Counted from the stretch's first letter, positions 25,850 to 35,967 are shown. The stretch is DNA of 64,000 nucleotides from Bin5 sp009843665 (GCA_965220285.1 OZ244818.1:4650001-4714000); one strand, 5' to 3'. Notes: generated by a model not told the origin, from the letters alone. A program made the numbers and translations.

Positions 25850-27277
25850 ATGAACGATTCGGTTGCCGGCGCATCGGTCGCCGGCACTGCGGAACCACCG
25901 CGCCCTTCCGCGCAAAAGCGAGTATTCAATCTGGCTTGGCCTGTCATCGGCGAAAGCTTTCTTGAGACAATGCTGATGATCGTCGATACCTGGATGGTTG
26001 CCCAGTTGAGCACTGCGGCAATCGCGGGCGTCGGCGCGTCCGTGCAGGTCCTCTTCTTCATCATAGCCGCGCTGGGGGCACTGAGCGTAGGTAGCAGTGT
26101 ACTGGTCGCGCAGGCATTCGGCGCCGGCAAGCTCGGCGAGGCCGCACGGCTGGCGCGTCAGTCGATCGTCTGGAGCATTATTCTTTCGCTCCCTCTGGCA
26201 GTAATCGGGTTCTTCCTGGCTGGTCCGGTAATCGCACTGTTCGGCGTTGAGGCGGACGTGGCCCGCATCGGCAAGGAATACCTCCAGGTCACGATGGCAA
26301 CGGTCGTCGTCCTGATTGTACTGATGATAGGTGGAGGCGCGCTCCGTGGGCTGGGCGATTCTCAGACTCCCATGCGAGTGACGGCACTGGCCAATTTCGT
26401 AAACGTTTTCTTGACATACGGATTGATTTTCGGCGTGGCCGGCCTCCCCGCACTTGGAGCTGTAGGCAGCGCCTGGGGCACCTTCCTCTCCCGCTTGCTG
26501 GCCGCCGTCATTCTCGTGATCGTAATGTGGCGTGGTCGCCAGGGAGTCTCTATTTCCGGGGGCAGCAACTGGCTGCCCGAAATTGGCGTAGCCTCCTCAG
26601 TTCTTCGTATAGGCGTACCGGCCGCCTTGGAGCAGCTTCTCACTTCTGCTGCCTTTACCTCGATGACTGCGATCGTCGCCACACTGGGTACTGCCGCCTT
26701 GGCCTCCCACCGCATTGCCTTCAACGTCCTTTCTCTGTCCTTCCTGCCCGGCTTTGGGTTCGCCATTGCCGCCACCGCTCTTGTTGGACAATCTGTGGGC
26801 GCGCGCGAGCCGGAAGAGGGGGCAGAAGCTGCGGCAATCGCTACGCGCTGGGCAGTCGCATGGATGGCAGCTATGGGAGTCGTCTCATACTTGCTGGCAG
26901 AACCGATTATTCGACTGTTCAGCCAGGAAGCTGCCGTTGTAAACGCCGGCGTTGCTGCAATTCAGGTGGTGGCCTTGGCCCAACCCTTCTGGGCAATACT
27001 ATTTGTTCAATCGGGTGCACTGCGCGGAATGGGCAATACCGGCTTTCCCCTGCGAGCAAATACCGCGGGCATCTGGTCTACCATGATAGTCGCCTGGTTG
27101 GCGGTAAATTATCTCGATGGTGGTATCGCTCACGTATGGGGTGTCTTTCTCATCACTTCTCCTGTCATGGCGATCGTTCTCTGGAAACGCTTCAGACGGG
27201 CCGTCAGGGAGTGGTCGGAACAGGTAGAAGGGGGCTCCCAACACTTCGGGCAAACAGAGGTAGCCGTTTCCCAGTGA
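25850..27277 (+). CDS. MATE family efflux transporter
   Basis: A 475-residue membrane protein with twelve hydrophobic helices. The MATE signatures are LAWPVIGESFLETMLMIVDT in the first helix and the matching second-half LRIGVPAALEQLL. MATE proteins export cationic drugs or metabolites using Na+ or H+. The ATG at 25850 has AGAGAGGA upstream; a TTG at 25823 is in frame but lacks a site. The gene is monocistronic. Confidence 0.93.
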   Translation: MNDSVAGASVAGTAEPPRPSAQKRVFNLAWPVIGESFLETMLMIVDTWMVAQLSTAAIAGVGASVQVLFFIIAALGALSVGSSVLVAQAFGAGKLGEAARLARQSIVWSIILSLPLAVIGFFLAGPVIALFGVEADVARIGKEYLQVTMATVVVLIVLMIGGGALRGLGDSQTPMRVTALANFVNVFLTYGLIFGVAGLPALGAVGSAWGTFLSRLLAAVILVIVMWRGRQGVSISGGSNWLPEIGVASSVLRIGVPAALEQLLTSAAFTSMTAIVATLGTAALASHRIAFNVLSLSFLPGFGFAIAATALVGQSVGAREPEEGAEAAAIATRWAVAWMAAMGVVSYLLAEPIIRLFSQEAAVVNAGVAAIQVVALAQPFWAILFVQSGALRGMGNTGFPLRANTAGIWSTMIVAWLAVNYLDGGIAHVWGVFLITSPVMAIVLWKRFRRAVREWSEQVEGGSQHFGQTEVAVSQ

Positions 27278-27532
27278 AATCCCAATGGGGACGAACTCAC
27301 CTGGCCATGCATAGCCGCTGGCATGCTTACGGAGCGTCCCCTTCATCGCCAGGAGGTCCGGCGAAGAGCCTCCGAATCCAACTCGGATCCCGTCCGGCAA
27401 ATTGCATGTAGCATTCGGCCGTTCAAGTAACCGCTAACACCGTAAAGTGAAACCTCATACTATTTTCTGCTCACTCTATGTTGTGGCCGGTTACTGGACC
27501 ACTCTTGTCACCGGCCAAACAAGTCCTGACAA

Positions 27533-28144
27533 ATGAGCCCGGAATACCCGATACCCTCTGCCCATCATAGAGTAGAAGAGAAAATCCGCCGCAGCCTTTT
27601 CATCACCACGGTGGGCCCCGCCTCCACCGTCGAGGACGCAAGGGCTTTCATCAAGGACATGCGGGCAGAGTTCGATACAGCCAACCACAACTGTTGGGCC
27701 TATGTCGTCGGCCCGCCCGGATCAACGGGTCATGCCGGGATGAGCGATGACGGCGAACCGCACGGCACTGCCGGCCGGCCAATGCTCACGGTCCTCCTTC
27801 ACAGCGGAATCGGTGACATTGTCGCGGTGGTTACCCGTTACTTCGGAGGCGTAAAACTGGGCAAAGGCGGACTGGTGAGGGCCTACAGTGGGGGAGTCAA
27901 GACCGCCTTGGAGACCCTTCCTCGATGCCAGAAGATGCAAATGGCAGAAGTGGAGACGGTCATCGGCTACAGCGAGGTAACTCTCTTTCAGCGCATGCTC
28001 CAGGAATTCTCCGCCGAAATCGTCGATTCCGATTTCGCCGTCGCCGTATCATATCAGCTTAAGATGCCGGCGAAGTACGTCGAACAGTTCAAAGTTCGCG
28101 TGGCCGATCTGACGAACGGTCAGGGTCACGTAGTGGTCCACTAG
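27533..28144 (+). CDS. yigZ: YigZ/IMPACT family protein
   Basis: A 203-residue protein of the IMPACT N-terminal family with a C-terminal DUF1949-like domain. Diagnostic segments are SDDGEPHGTAGRPML and VTRYFGGVKLGKGGLVRAY. Members are thought to act in translation or proteolysis-related regulation, but the biochemical role is unsettled. Its 3' end overlaps the convergent HAD gene by 56 bases. Confidence 0.92.
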   Translation: MSPEYPIPSAHHRVEEKIRRSLFITTVGPASTVEDARAFIKDMRAEFDTANHNCWAYVVGPPGSTGHAGMSDDGEPHGTAGRPMLTVLLHSGIGDIVAVVTRYFGGVKLGKGGLVRAYSGGVKTALETLPRCQKMQMAEVETVIGYSEVTLFQRMLQEFSAEIVDSDFAVAVSYQLKMPAKYVEQFKVRVADLTNGQGHVVVH

Positions 28145-28904
28145 GCCAACTACCGCCCACCCGGATCTCAGCAATCGAATCTAGGATCACGTCGGCCAGC
28201 GAGCTAAGCGTCTCTCTTCTGCCAACCCCCGTCAGCACTCCCACTGCCAGCCCCGCCTCTGCCGCGCGGGCCATGTGCAGATCCGCCGCTGAATCCCCTA
28301 CCACTACAGTCTGGGCCAGTGAAACATCAAGGAGGTCCGCCGCCGCCAGCAGCGGGTCGGGCGCCGGCTTATGACGACCTTGACTGTCACCGCACGCCAA
28401 ATAGTCGACAAAACGGGAAAGCCCGAAAATGGCAAGTGCTGCCTCAGTCGGTGCCCTGTCGTCGCTGGTGATCACTGCGACGCCAACACCTTGTTCGTGT
28501 AGTGAAGAAAAGAGAGTGGCCAGGTCAGTCACCGGTACGGAACTGCCCGAGCTGGAGAGAATCGGCGCGAACTCTAGCCGTACTAACTGCTCGCAACTGT
28601 GCCAGGACAATGTGGGTCGTGAGTACTGGTGGAGAACAGTCGCCGCCGCACGAGCCGTCTCGCTGCTTGTGGCCGTACCAAACGTCCCATCTTCGTCGAA
28701 AGTCCCCTCCGCTGCGTTATAGCCAAGACTCTGAAAAAGCGCGGCCTGCATCTCGGCTCGATTCTGGAACTGAGAGAGGAGCCGGGCCACTGCCTCAAGA
28801 AATCTGGGGCGCCAGCTGGCATGAAAGTCAAAGAGCGTTCCATCCTTGTCAAAAGCGACGAGTTTAGCGTCGAAGCGCTGTTCGCCAAAGTGGACAAGGC
28901 CCAT
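28089..28904 (-). CDS. HAD superfamily hydrolase (phosphoglycolate phosphatase-like)
   Basis: A 271-residue HAD phosphatase. Motif I is AFDKDGTLFDF (nucleophile and acid Asp), motif II is VITSDDR, motif III Lys is in RHKPAPDP, and motif IV is VVVGDSAADLHMA. The helical cap is inserted after motif I (C1 type). The ATG at 28904 (MGLVHFGEQRF) avoids overlap with the LCP gene; the frame is open to 28976. Its C-terminal tail beyond DSIAEI is antisense to the end of yigZ. Substrate not assignable. Confidence 0.88.
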   Translation of the reverse strand: MGLVHFGEQRFDAKLVAFDKDGTLFDFHASWRPRFLEAVARLLSQFQNRAEMQAALFQSLGYNAAEGTFDEDGTFGTATSSETARAAATVLHQYSRPTLSWHSCEQLVRLEFAPILSSSGSSVPVTDLATLFSSLHEQGVGVAVITSDDRAPTEAALAIFGLSRFVDYLACGDSQGRHKPAPDPLLAAADLLDVSLAQTVVVGDSAADLHMARAAEAGLAVGVLTGVGRRETLSSLADVILDSIAEIRVGGSWPSGPLRDPDRSSDRPREL

Positions 28905-28956
28905 TGGAGCGTGCCGGGTTGAATGAGGAGTGCGCAGATCAGATGGGTAACAAGGG

Positions 28957-30525
28957 CTACTGCGCGTAGCCGACAATAGTGCTGAGAAAGTCCTCGCCGA
29001 TTACGATTCGTAGGTCGGTAGACTCGGGAATGAGTAGGCCGGGGAGCGAATACAGTGAAGCCGCCAAATTGAGTTGTCGGCCTAATTCCCTCACGAGCGC
29101 TTCGTCCGTGTTGTAATTGACGAGAAGCGTATGCTGATAGTCGCTGCGATCGGCGTCGCCAATCGATACGACCCGCCAGCCGCTGGCCTCCAGCTGCCGC
29201 CGCGCCAGGGCAGCGATTCCTACCTGCGCTGTGCCGTTCAAAATCTCCAGACGTACTTCCCTTACGGCCATCGCCCGTACGTTACGGGTCACGTCCGCGG
29301 CTAGGAGCTCTCTGGTGCCTACTTGGGTGCTTATCTGCGTACGCGACGGTATCTGAGGAAGGGGCTCGGCAGGTGTGCCGGCTACGGCATTTTGCCCGGC
29401 CGCCGGATCAAAAAACCTCTTGAGTGCCGGCCGGATGAGGTTGCGATCCGGAAGCAATATCCACGCCCCGTTTTCGCTGTAGCTCTCCTCACCATAGCGG
29501 TCGTCCAGAACCAGCGTGCTCACCTCAGACACGTTGGACTGCACATAGTAAGCGATTTTTGCCGCCGTCTGCAGTGGCATATCGGTCCGGACGCTTCCCC
29601 ATGTGGAGCTCAACAACTGGGGCGCTCTGTTGAGCAGTATGGGTATCATATCCGCGTCGATGACCTTGTTCGCAATGGCTCGAATCAGCTGCTGCTGTCG
29701 GGCGGCGCGGCCGTAGTCACTGTCCATATTGCGAGTACGGGCGTATTTCAGAGCAGTTTGGCCGTCCAGCACCCGGGTTCCCGCCTCCAGGTAGAATGTC
29801 TGATAGCCGTAATCGGCCGTCGGGTACTCCGGATCATGAATCGTTTGGGGTACATGGACGGTGATGCCGCCGATCTCGTCGATGAAACGTACAAACCCAT
29901 TGAAGTCTGCCTGCACGTAGTATTGCACCGGCTGACCAATGAAGCTGCTCACTGTATCCTTCGCAAGCTGCGCCCCTCCTAAAGGATAGCCGCGCTGTTC
30001 GCCAATGGCGTAGGCCGTGTTGATCTTCGAAGCCCGATTGTAGCCGGGAATCGGCACCCACAGGTCTCTTGGAAAAGAGATCATGCCTGCAGTCTGTCTG
30101 CGCAGGTCAAGAGTAACCAGAAGTAAAGTGTCGGTGCGAGGAGGCTCCACACCGTCGATTCTCTCGTCCGATCCCAAGAGGAGAATGTTTATCTGGCTTT
30201 CCGATGCGTCAGCCTCATCGGGCACCGCCTGCACCTCAACCTTCCGCGTGGCGACAGCCCCCTGCGCGACCGGACTCCCCGAGTCCACGCTCGTGTCCGA
30301 AAAGTCAGGGAGACCAACGGCAATATCGGTTACGCTTCTTCGCTGGGCGAAATCTCGGGCGAGATCGGAGAGGACACTACCAATGATGAAGGAAAAGATC
30401 AGGACAATGGCAGCAACAGCGCCTGCAATTGAAAGAGCCGCCCATCTGCCCCCAAGCCAGGAGCCGATCCGCTTCGATAAGTCAATCCCCTTCATTCCCT
30501 CAGGGGTATCACCAATCTCTGACAT
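28957..30525 (-). CDS. LytR-CpsA-Psr (LCP) family protein with LytR_C domain
   Basis: A 522-residue membrane protein: a short cytoplasmic N-terminus, one membrane helix (about residues 29-52), an extracellular LCP domain and a C-terminal LytR_C domain (LEILNGTAQVGIAALARRQL). LCP motifs include NILLLGSDER, RTDTLLLVTLD, SFPRDLWVPIPGY, KINTAYAIG and ALKYARTRNMDSDYGRAARQ, whose Arg and Asp residues bind the pyrophosphate. The family transfers polyprenyl-linked glycans to the cell wall or acceptor proteins. Confidence 0.93.
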   Translation of the reverse strand: MSEIGDTPEGMKGIDLSKRIGSWLGGRWAALSIAGAVAAIVLIFSFIIGSVLSDLARDFAQRRSVTDIAVGLPDFSDTSVDSGSPVAQGAVATRKVEVQAVPDEADASESQINILLLGSDERIDGVEPPRTDTLLLVTLDLRRQTAGMISFPRDLWVPIPGYNRASKINTAYAIGEQRGYPLGGAQLAKDTVSSFIGQPVQYYVQADFNGFVRFIDEIGGITVHVPQTIHDPEYPTADYGYQTFYLEAGTRVLDGQTALKYARTRNMDSDYGRAARQQQLIRAIANKVIDADMIPILLNRAPQLLSSTWGSVRTDMPLQTAAKIAYYVQSNVSEVSTLVLDDRYGEESYSENGAWILLPDRNLIRPALKRFFDPAAGQNAVAGTPAEPLPQIPSRTQISTQVGTRELLAADVTRNVRAMAVREVRLEILNGTAQVGIAALARRQLEASGWRVVSIGDADRSDYQHTLLVNYNTDEALVRELGRQLNLAASLYSLPGLLIPESTDLRIVIGEDFLSTIVGYAQ

Positions 30526-31059
30526 AATGCGGCAATTATAGCACGAACTTCAGCGTGCCGAAGAAATCTCGAATCAGCACCGCGGGCCAATCTTGTGCTT
30601 CCCGCGAAGCCAAATCAAAAGAAAAAAGAGAAATGCAGGGGATCTTTCGCCGGGGCAGTAAACCGTACTCTTCTCGTCACAACTCCGCCATAATCAGTTC
30701 ACGATTTGGATCGAAACGAGCGACTGTACTCCTCTCCTCAATCTAAGCCGGGCCTCAACTCTCCCTCGACACCGCTGACCCCTGATTACCAACCACTGCA
30801 GTTCTGGGCGGTCGGGCCTTCGGCCCTCCCTTGTGCGGGGGGATTCCCCCCGCAACGCCCCCCTTCAGCTGGTCCTCCATCGTGGACAATTGGATCGTTC
30901 GAGGCTGTCGACCAGCCTTATCCCACTCTACCTCTGGCAACTACGCACTGACCACCGACGCCAATTCGAGCGTTGTGCAAGGCAAGCCGCATCGGTCCTC
31001 CGAATCCTGCTTCTCTGAGCTCTCGAACCGGAGAAGGATTCGCAGTTACCATCCCTTGA
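30526..31059. other. Intergenic gap carrying a hairpin repeat
   Basis: A 534-base gap between two minus-strand genes. Apart from repeat copy 2 at 30791-30863 I see no gene; open frames across it are short and lack ribosome sites. Confidence 0.65.
30791..30863. repeat. Double-hairpin repeat, family 1, copy 2
   Basis: A shorter lead (AACCACTGCAGTTCTGGGCG), then hairpin GGGCC-TTC-GGCCC, linker TCCCTTGT and hairpin GCGGGGGG-ATT-CCCCCCGC. The closing pair of the second stem is G-C here and C-G in the other copies. Confidence 0.88.
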
Positions 31060-33414
31060 TCAACGGGGCAGTGGATGGGCATACAGCCCTGATTTGGTCA
31101 GGATGTATAGAATGTCGGTGACCTCATCCAGAAACAGACCCCTCAGTCCAGCCAGCGCAATGTCCTCAGCGTCGACAAACTGCTGAATGTAACGCCCTTC
31201 TTTGTCATAAACCAGGATACGCTCGTCCGTAGCGTCGGCCAGATAGAGCATGCCGTCGGCATGTTCAGCCATGGCAAAATCGACAAGCAGGCCGCCTAAA
31301 CCCGGAATCCTCTCAAGGCTGAATGGCAACTGCTGACCCTCCCGAAAGCGCAGTAGCGTACCATCTTCACTGAGCAGCCAGATGTCTCCGTCTATTGCCA
31401 TCGCGATCAGCCCCGCCAGATCGCCTTGGACCTGCTCGTCGAACCACTCGGTCGGCGGGTCGTCATAGGCCAGTCCCGCCGGAGTATAGCGATAGATCTG
31501 GTCCGACCGTTCATCGGCCAAATACAGGCGCCCGTTGTAGATGCCCAGTTGTCCTACGCTTCCCAGAGAGCTCTGTTCTCTAAGGACCAGGTGCGTCGCC
31601 CCATCCAGGCGATTGTACCGAAAGACGTTATTGTTTCGGTCCAGAATTAGAAGACTTGCTTTGTCTTCAAAGCCGGAGATGCGCGGTTGCCAGGCAATGT
31701 CCACCAATCTGCCAACTGTTACCCCCGAGACTACGTCCCCTTCTTTCAGTATGGCCCCGTTATCTTCTTCCAACAGCGTTCGTTCCGAATTTGTTCTGTA
31801 GTGGGAGATAGCTTGGCTGCCGCTGTCAAGCACATATATGTCCTGGTTGGATACGACGATTCGTTGAGGCTCTGCATCTGCTTCGTAATCCAACAGGGGC
31901 ACATCAAGTGAATAAAGGGCCCGGACCTGCAGCAGTTCCTGTAGTTCCGTCGTAATGACCTCCGACAGCTCCTGTATCTGGTCGGTTACGCCTATCAGGA
32001 CAATGGCTTCGTCCAGATACCGCTGCGCCTCACTCAGAGACGCACGCGCTGTCGCCCTGTCGTCCACTGACAGAGCCTGCTGGACCTCTAGCAGTTTGCT
32101 GTCGGCCAGTTCAACGAGTTGCAGGCCCTCTTCCTGATTGATGTTGCCTTCGCGTAGGAAAGCCGCGCCGACAACCGCAGATGTGAGTAACGGGATGAGA
32201 ATCGCAATCGCAATGATCAGTCTGCGTCGGTTTCCCTGCGAGGGTGTCGGCGGCGCGTAGCCCGGCACCGCCGGCAGCTGTAACCTTTCCTCTGACTGCG
32301 CCTGTTCTGGGACTCCCATCGTCGGCTGTGGTTCGGGATCCGAAATCGGCTCAATCGGGTCCTGCTCTATGGGTGCAGTTTCCGGTTCGTGAACGGCCAT
32401 TTCGGGCTGTTGCAACGGTTCGTCCTGCCTGGCCTGCCGTTCGGGTAAGAGTCCGTGAAGCAAGTTTGAGAACCATTTTGACGGTCTGTCCAACAGGCGG
32501 AACGCACGCTTACGCCACTGGCCTGGTTCCTTCTGTGGCCGGCGCGCTGGAACTGTTAGCTGGTGTTGCATTGTCGCCGCGCTGGGCAATTCCGGAGTCG
32601 ACCCGCCCATCCGATCTCGGAGAGGCGTCTCGTTCCTGGAACTCTCCTCTCCAGGCACGTTGTGGACTGGAGGAGCGGCCCCAACGGCTGTCGGCAGAGG
32701 TGACCCCGCCGCCTCTTCCTCGCCTTGCTCCTCCTCAGTGAATACCAGCAGCAGGCCGAGCAGTGGCACGTTGTCGCCCTGCTCCCGAAGATGCATCACC
32801 ATATCCTGCATATTGCTGACCGAAGTGCTGACCACGGCCCCGCCAATAGTCCTGACGTCGGACTGCAGTGTCCACTCGCTTTCCCCCAGAAAAAGGGCGT
32901 CACCGTCAGCGAGAACGTGCCTGTGAGTGTGCACATTCGGCTCGTTCTCACCCCCAATTGAACCAGAATAGCGCTCTTCATCTAGAGGGAACTGGTCCAG
33001 GCGCTCACTGGTTGCGACGAACGCAACGGTCGGACCAGCCGATGCGATTACCAGGTGCCCTTGGACGACGGCAGCACAAATGACCCCGGCCTGCAGGTGT
33101 ATGTCCGGGCTGTTCCGATTCAATTTGCGCAATACTTCGTGGGCGTCGGCTATCGCTTGCTTCAGTACCTGGCTGACCGGGCCGCCTGCCGAGTAGTATG
33201 TCAGTTCAATGGTCGCCTGCATCTCACGGACGGCGTGATTGCTGACCGGACTGTTGCCAATCAGTTCAACGAGAATATACAGGTTCCCTCTGGCCGCGCG
33301 TTCGTCCCCCCAAGCCGGTTCAATTGCCTCCAAGTGAGCAGCCCGCGGATTTCGATGATCCATCAACTGGGCAGAATGGACGCGTGTTTTTACCGAAGAA
33401 GCTGTATTTGCCAT
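31060..33414 (-). CDS. PP2C-like membrane protein with beta-propeller sensor domain
   Basis: A 784-residue protein in three parts. Residues 1-240 resemble a PP2C-type phosphatase fold (GVICAAVVQGHLVIASAGPT, then LADGDALFLGESEWTL), but the metal-binding aspartates of active PP2C enzymes are not evident. A Pro/Glu/Gln-rich linker leads to a membrane helix near 395-417 (IIAIAILIPLLTSAVVGAAF). The C-terminal 370 residues combine a helical segment with an NHL-like propeller (QDIYVLDSGSQAISHYR, LYLADERSDQIYRY, LYLADATDERILVYD). It probably couples an extracytoplasmic propeller to a cytoplasmic pseudophosphatase. Confidence 0.8.
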   Translation of the reverse strand: MANTASSVKTRVHSAQLMDHRNPRAAHLEAIEPAWGDERAARGNLYILVELIGNSPVSNHAVREMQATIELTYYSAGGPVSQVLKQAIADAHEVLRKLNRNSPDIHLQAGVICAAVVQGHLVIASAGPTVAFVATSERLDQFPLDEERYSGSIGGENEPNVHTHRHVLADGDALFLGESEWTLQSDVRTIGGAVVSTSVSNMQDMVMHLREQGDNVPLLGLLLVFTEEEQGEEEAAGSPLPTAVGAAPPVHNVPGEESSRNETPLRDRMGGSTPELPSAATMQHQLTVPARRPQKEPGQWRKRAFRLLDRPSKWFSNLLHGLLPERQARQDEPLQQPEMAVHEPETAPIEQDPIEPISDPEPQPTMGVPEQAQSEERLQLPAVPGYAPPTPSQGNRRRLIIAIAILIPLLTSAVVGAAFLREGNINQEEGLQLVELADSKLLEVQQALSVDDRATARASLSEAQRYLDEAIVLIGVTDQIQELSEVITTELQELLQVRALYSLDVPLLDYEADAEPQRIVVSNQDIYVLDSGSQAISHYRTNSERTLLEEDNGAILKEGDVVSGVTVGRLVDIAWQPRISGFEDKASLLILDRNNNVFRYNRLDGATHLVLREQSSLGSVGQLGIYNGRLYLADERSDQIYRYTPAGLAYDDPPTEWFDEQVQGDLAGLIAMAIDGDIWLLSEDGTLLRFREGQQLPFSLERIPGLGGLLVDFAMAEHADGMLYLADATDERILVYDKEGRYIQQFVDAEDIALAGLRGLFLDEVTDILYILTKSGLYAHPLPR

Positions 33415-33960
33415 AGTTGTTCAGTGTTTCGGCGAGGACCCTATTGAATTGAGTGATCTGGTTCGGCCTGTTGGACTCCCGGGGCGTCCTCTTGGGGTGA
33501 TTCCGCGGCGCCTGCTGGAGACAGTCGAATTTTTATTGTACACCCTACCCTTTTTTGCCCACAAGCGCAGTTTTGCGCGCGTTTACTCCGTGCGTCGCAG
33601 GGGATTCTGCGGTAAGATGACACCGGTGAAGAGTCAGAGTGCACGGGCGCCTTCCCACCGTAACGGGCCAGAGAGGCGATACACTTTCCCCTGCATCAGG
33701 AATCCAGTGCTCTTGATCATTTTCCTGTGCGCCCTGCTTCGACCGGCACAGGCCCCCACAGCCGGCGCCACTCAGAAATAACAGATTGCAGCCCTCACTC
33801 TAAGCGTGACGCTATCAGAAAAGCGTTCTAACGGAGGTCTATGCTCCACCGCGGGCCGCGAAAGTCATGGCGCCAGTATCCGCCAATCTGCAGGCAACGC
33901 CAGATTCCCCGCTCTGAATTCTCAATGGGATAGCAGAGCCATGAATATGAGTTCAAAACA
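33415..33960. other. Intergenic gap between divergent genes
   Basis: About 545 bases separating the PP2C-like gene (minus) from the GTPase gene (plus). Small frames exist, including one from 33449, but their composition and lack of ribosome sites argue against coding. No repeat-family hairpin is present. Promoters for both genes are expected here. Confidence 0.55.
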
Positions 33961-35034
33961 ATGAGGATCGGAATCGTTGGCGGGCCAAATAGCGGAAAAA
34001 CAACAATCTTCAATACTCTGACCCGCAGTGCAACCGCTGCGACAGCCTATTCCAGTGGCCGGCTTGAGGTCCACACCGCCGTAGTCGACGTACCAGACTC
34101 GCGGCTCGGGTTTCTCGCCGAAATGTTTGCCCCCCGCAAAGCGGTCTATGCACAGGTAACCTACAACGACATCGCCGGTCTCACCAGCGACACGGCCAGT
34201 GCGGGCCAGATTCGCGGCCCCCTGCTTAACGCCATCGCCGCCAACGACGCGCTCCTGCTCGTCGCGCGTGCCTTCAACGACCCCAATGTACCGCACTCTA
34301 ACGACCAAATTGACCCTGGCGCGGACTTGACGGCGATGGAAGCTGAATTCCTGCTCAACGACATGGTTACGATTGAAGGTCGCTTGGAGCGCATAGCCGC
34401 CCAGCGCTCGCGCGGCCCTGTCGAAGAACGTCAACGACTGGCGCACGAGGAAGCCCTCCTCTCACGGCTCTACCCGTATCTGGAGGAAGGGACCCCCTTG
34501 CGAGAGGCAACCCTCTCCGCTGAGGAGATGAAGTTGCTGGGCGGCTTCGGTTTTCTCAGTCTGAAACCCGTTTTGCGGGTAGTCAATGCCGGTGATGATG
34601 ACGAAGAGGACTCTTTTTCGCATCTCCTGGATGACAAGACCTTCCTTCTGCGCGGACGGCTGGAGGCCGAAATCGCCCAGATGGCTCCGGAGGAGGCCGA
34701 GGAATTTCTGGTCGAATTCGGGATCGCTGAGCCGGGCCTGAATCGGGCGATCCGTCGCTGCTACGGCCTTCTGGGTCTGATCAGTTTCTTCACAATTGGC
34801 GACAACGAAGTGCGGGCCTGGGCAGTCAGTGCCGGCGCAAAAGCGCCCGAAGCCGCTGGCATCGTCCACACGGATATGCAGAAAGGCTTCATTCGCGCAG
34901 AAACGGTGCACTTCGACAGCCTCAGAGACGCCGGGAGTATGGCCGCAGCCCGTAGCCAGGGGCTCTTGCGCCTCGAAGGTAAGGAATACCTGGTGCAGGA
35001 CGGCGACATTCTTAACATTCGATTCAATGTGTGA
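33961..35034 (+). CDS. YchF/OLA1-type GTPase
   Basis: A 357-residue Obg-family P-loop NTPase with a C-terminal TGS domain. G1 is GGPNSGKTT, G3 is DIAGL, and the TGS part includes VRAWAVSAGAKAPEAAGIVH and EYLVQDGDILNIRF. The G4 region (VVNAGDDDEED) departs from NKxD, as in YchF proteins that prefer ATP. It is more diverged than housekeeping YchF, so it may be a lineage-specific paralogue. A ribosome- or stress-related role is inferred from the family. Confidence 0.85.
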   Translation: MRIGIVGGPNSGKTTIFNTLTRSATAATAYSSGRLEVHTAVVDVPDSRLGFLAEMFAPRKAVYAQVTYNDIAGLTSDTASAGQIRGPLLNAIAANDALLLVARAFNDPNVPHSNDQIDPGADLTAMEAEFLLNDMVTIEGRLERIAAQRSRGPVEERQRLAHEEALLSRLYPYLEEGTPLREATLSAEEMKLLGGFGFLSLKPVLRVVNAGDDDEEDSFSHLLDDKTFLLRGRLEAEIAQMAPEEAEEFLVEFGIAEPGLNRAIRRCYGLLGLISFFTIGDNEVRAWAVSAGAKAPEAAGIVHTDMQKGFIRAETVHFDSLRDAGSMAAARSQGLLRLEGKEYLVQDGDILNIRFNV

Positions 35035-35148
35035 CGATGATCTCAACTGATTTTCGCACCACCCTACTTTTGTCCGGAGAGGCAAGAAAAGGTATACTGC
35101 GTAACCGTGTTGCACAGCGACAACACCGTTGTCAATCAGGAGCCGAAG

Positions 35149-35967
35149 ATGACCGAGGAAACCCTTACCGACGAAACTCTGACTGAAGCCGCGCCTGAGA
35201 ACGAAGCCGACACAGCTAAGACCGTCGTCCGCCTCAGTGTCGGCCAGGAAATAACCGGCAAAGTCAAGCAGGTTACTGATTTTGGCGCCTTTGTCGACAT
35301 CGGCGCCGGCCGCGATGGCTTGGTCCATATCTCTGAACTGACCGTTGGCCGTGTAACCAACGTCAAGGACATTGTGGAGGAGGGCCAGAGCGTCACGGTC
35401 TGGATCAAACGCCTGAACCGTGAACGCAACCGCATCAGCTTGACCATGATTTCGCCCGACACCAAGACGATTCGTGACCTGCAGGAAGGCGAAATTGTCG
35501 AGGGCGTCGTTTCCAGAATGGTTCCCTATGGTGCCTTCATCGACATCGGGGTAGGCACCGACGCGCTTCTCCACGTGCGCGAAATGGGGAGCAACTACGT
35601 CGAGAAACCTGAAGATGTAGTGGAAATCGATGAGAAACTGGAAGTTCGCATCATTACCCTCAACCGTCGTCGCCGCCACATCGATGTCAGCATTAAGGGT
35701 TTGCGCGAAGAGCCGGAAGGGGATGAAGCGGATTCGGCGGAAATGGACGCTGCTCAGGGAGAAGAATCAGAAGGTCAGGTAGTAGACAAGTTTGAAAACG
35801 TTGAAGTTCTTTCACCCATGGAGTTGGCATTCAAACGCGCCATGGAGGCCGGCGGCGAGGAAATCGCCCTCCCCAAGTCCACTCGGCGCCGAAAGCGTCG
35901 CCAGCACCGCGCTCGCTCGGAACAGGCGCAGATCATCCAGCGCACCTTGGACACAATGCGCGAGTAG
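35149..35967 (+). CDS. S1 domain RNA-binding protein
   Basis: A 272-residue protein with two S1 domains, near residues 33-105 (GKVKQVTDFGAFVDIG, GLVHISELT) and 120-190 (GVVSRMVPYGAFIDIG, ALLHVREMG). An acidic segment and a basic C-terminus (STRRRKRRQHRAR) follow. The ATG at 35149 has AGGAG at 35138-35142; an in-frame GTG at 35107 lacks one. Such proteins bind RNA during translation or decay; this one resembles a short ribosomal-protein-S1-like factor. Confidence 0.88.
   Translation: MTEETLTDETLTEAAPENEADTAKTVVRLSVGQEITGKVKQVTDFGAFVDIGAGRDGLVHISELTVGRVTNVKDIVEEGQSVTVWIKRLNRERNRISLTMISPDTKTIRDLQEGEIVEGVVSRMVPYGAFIDIGVGTDALLHVREMGSNYVEKPEDVVEIDEKLEVRIITLNRRRRHIDVSIKGLREEPEGDEADSAEMDAAQGEESEGQVVDKFENVEVLSPMELAFKRAMEAGGEEIALPKSTRRRKRRQHRARSEQAQIIQRTLDTMRE

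Noticed and set aside
33449..33781. Possible 110-residue gene in the gap before the GTPase
   Set aside because: Overlaps the divergent promoter region, has no ribosome site and no recognisable features.
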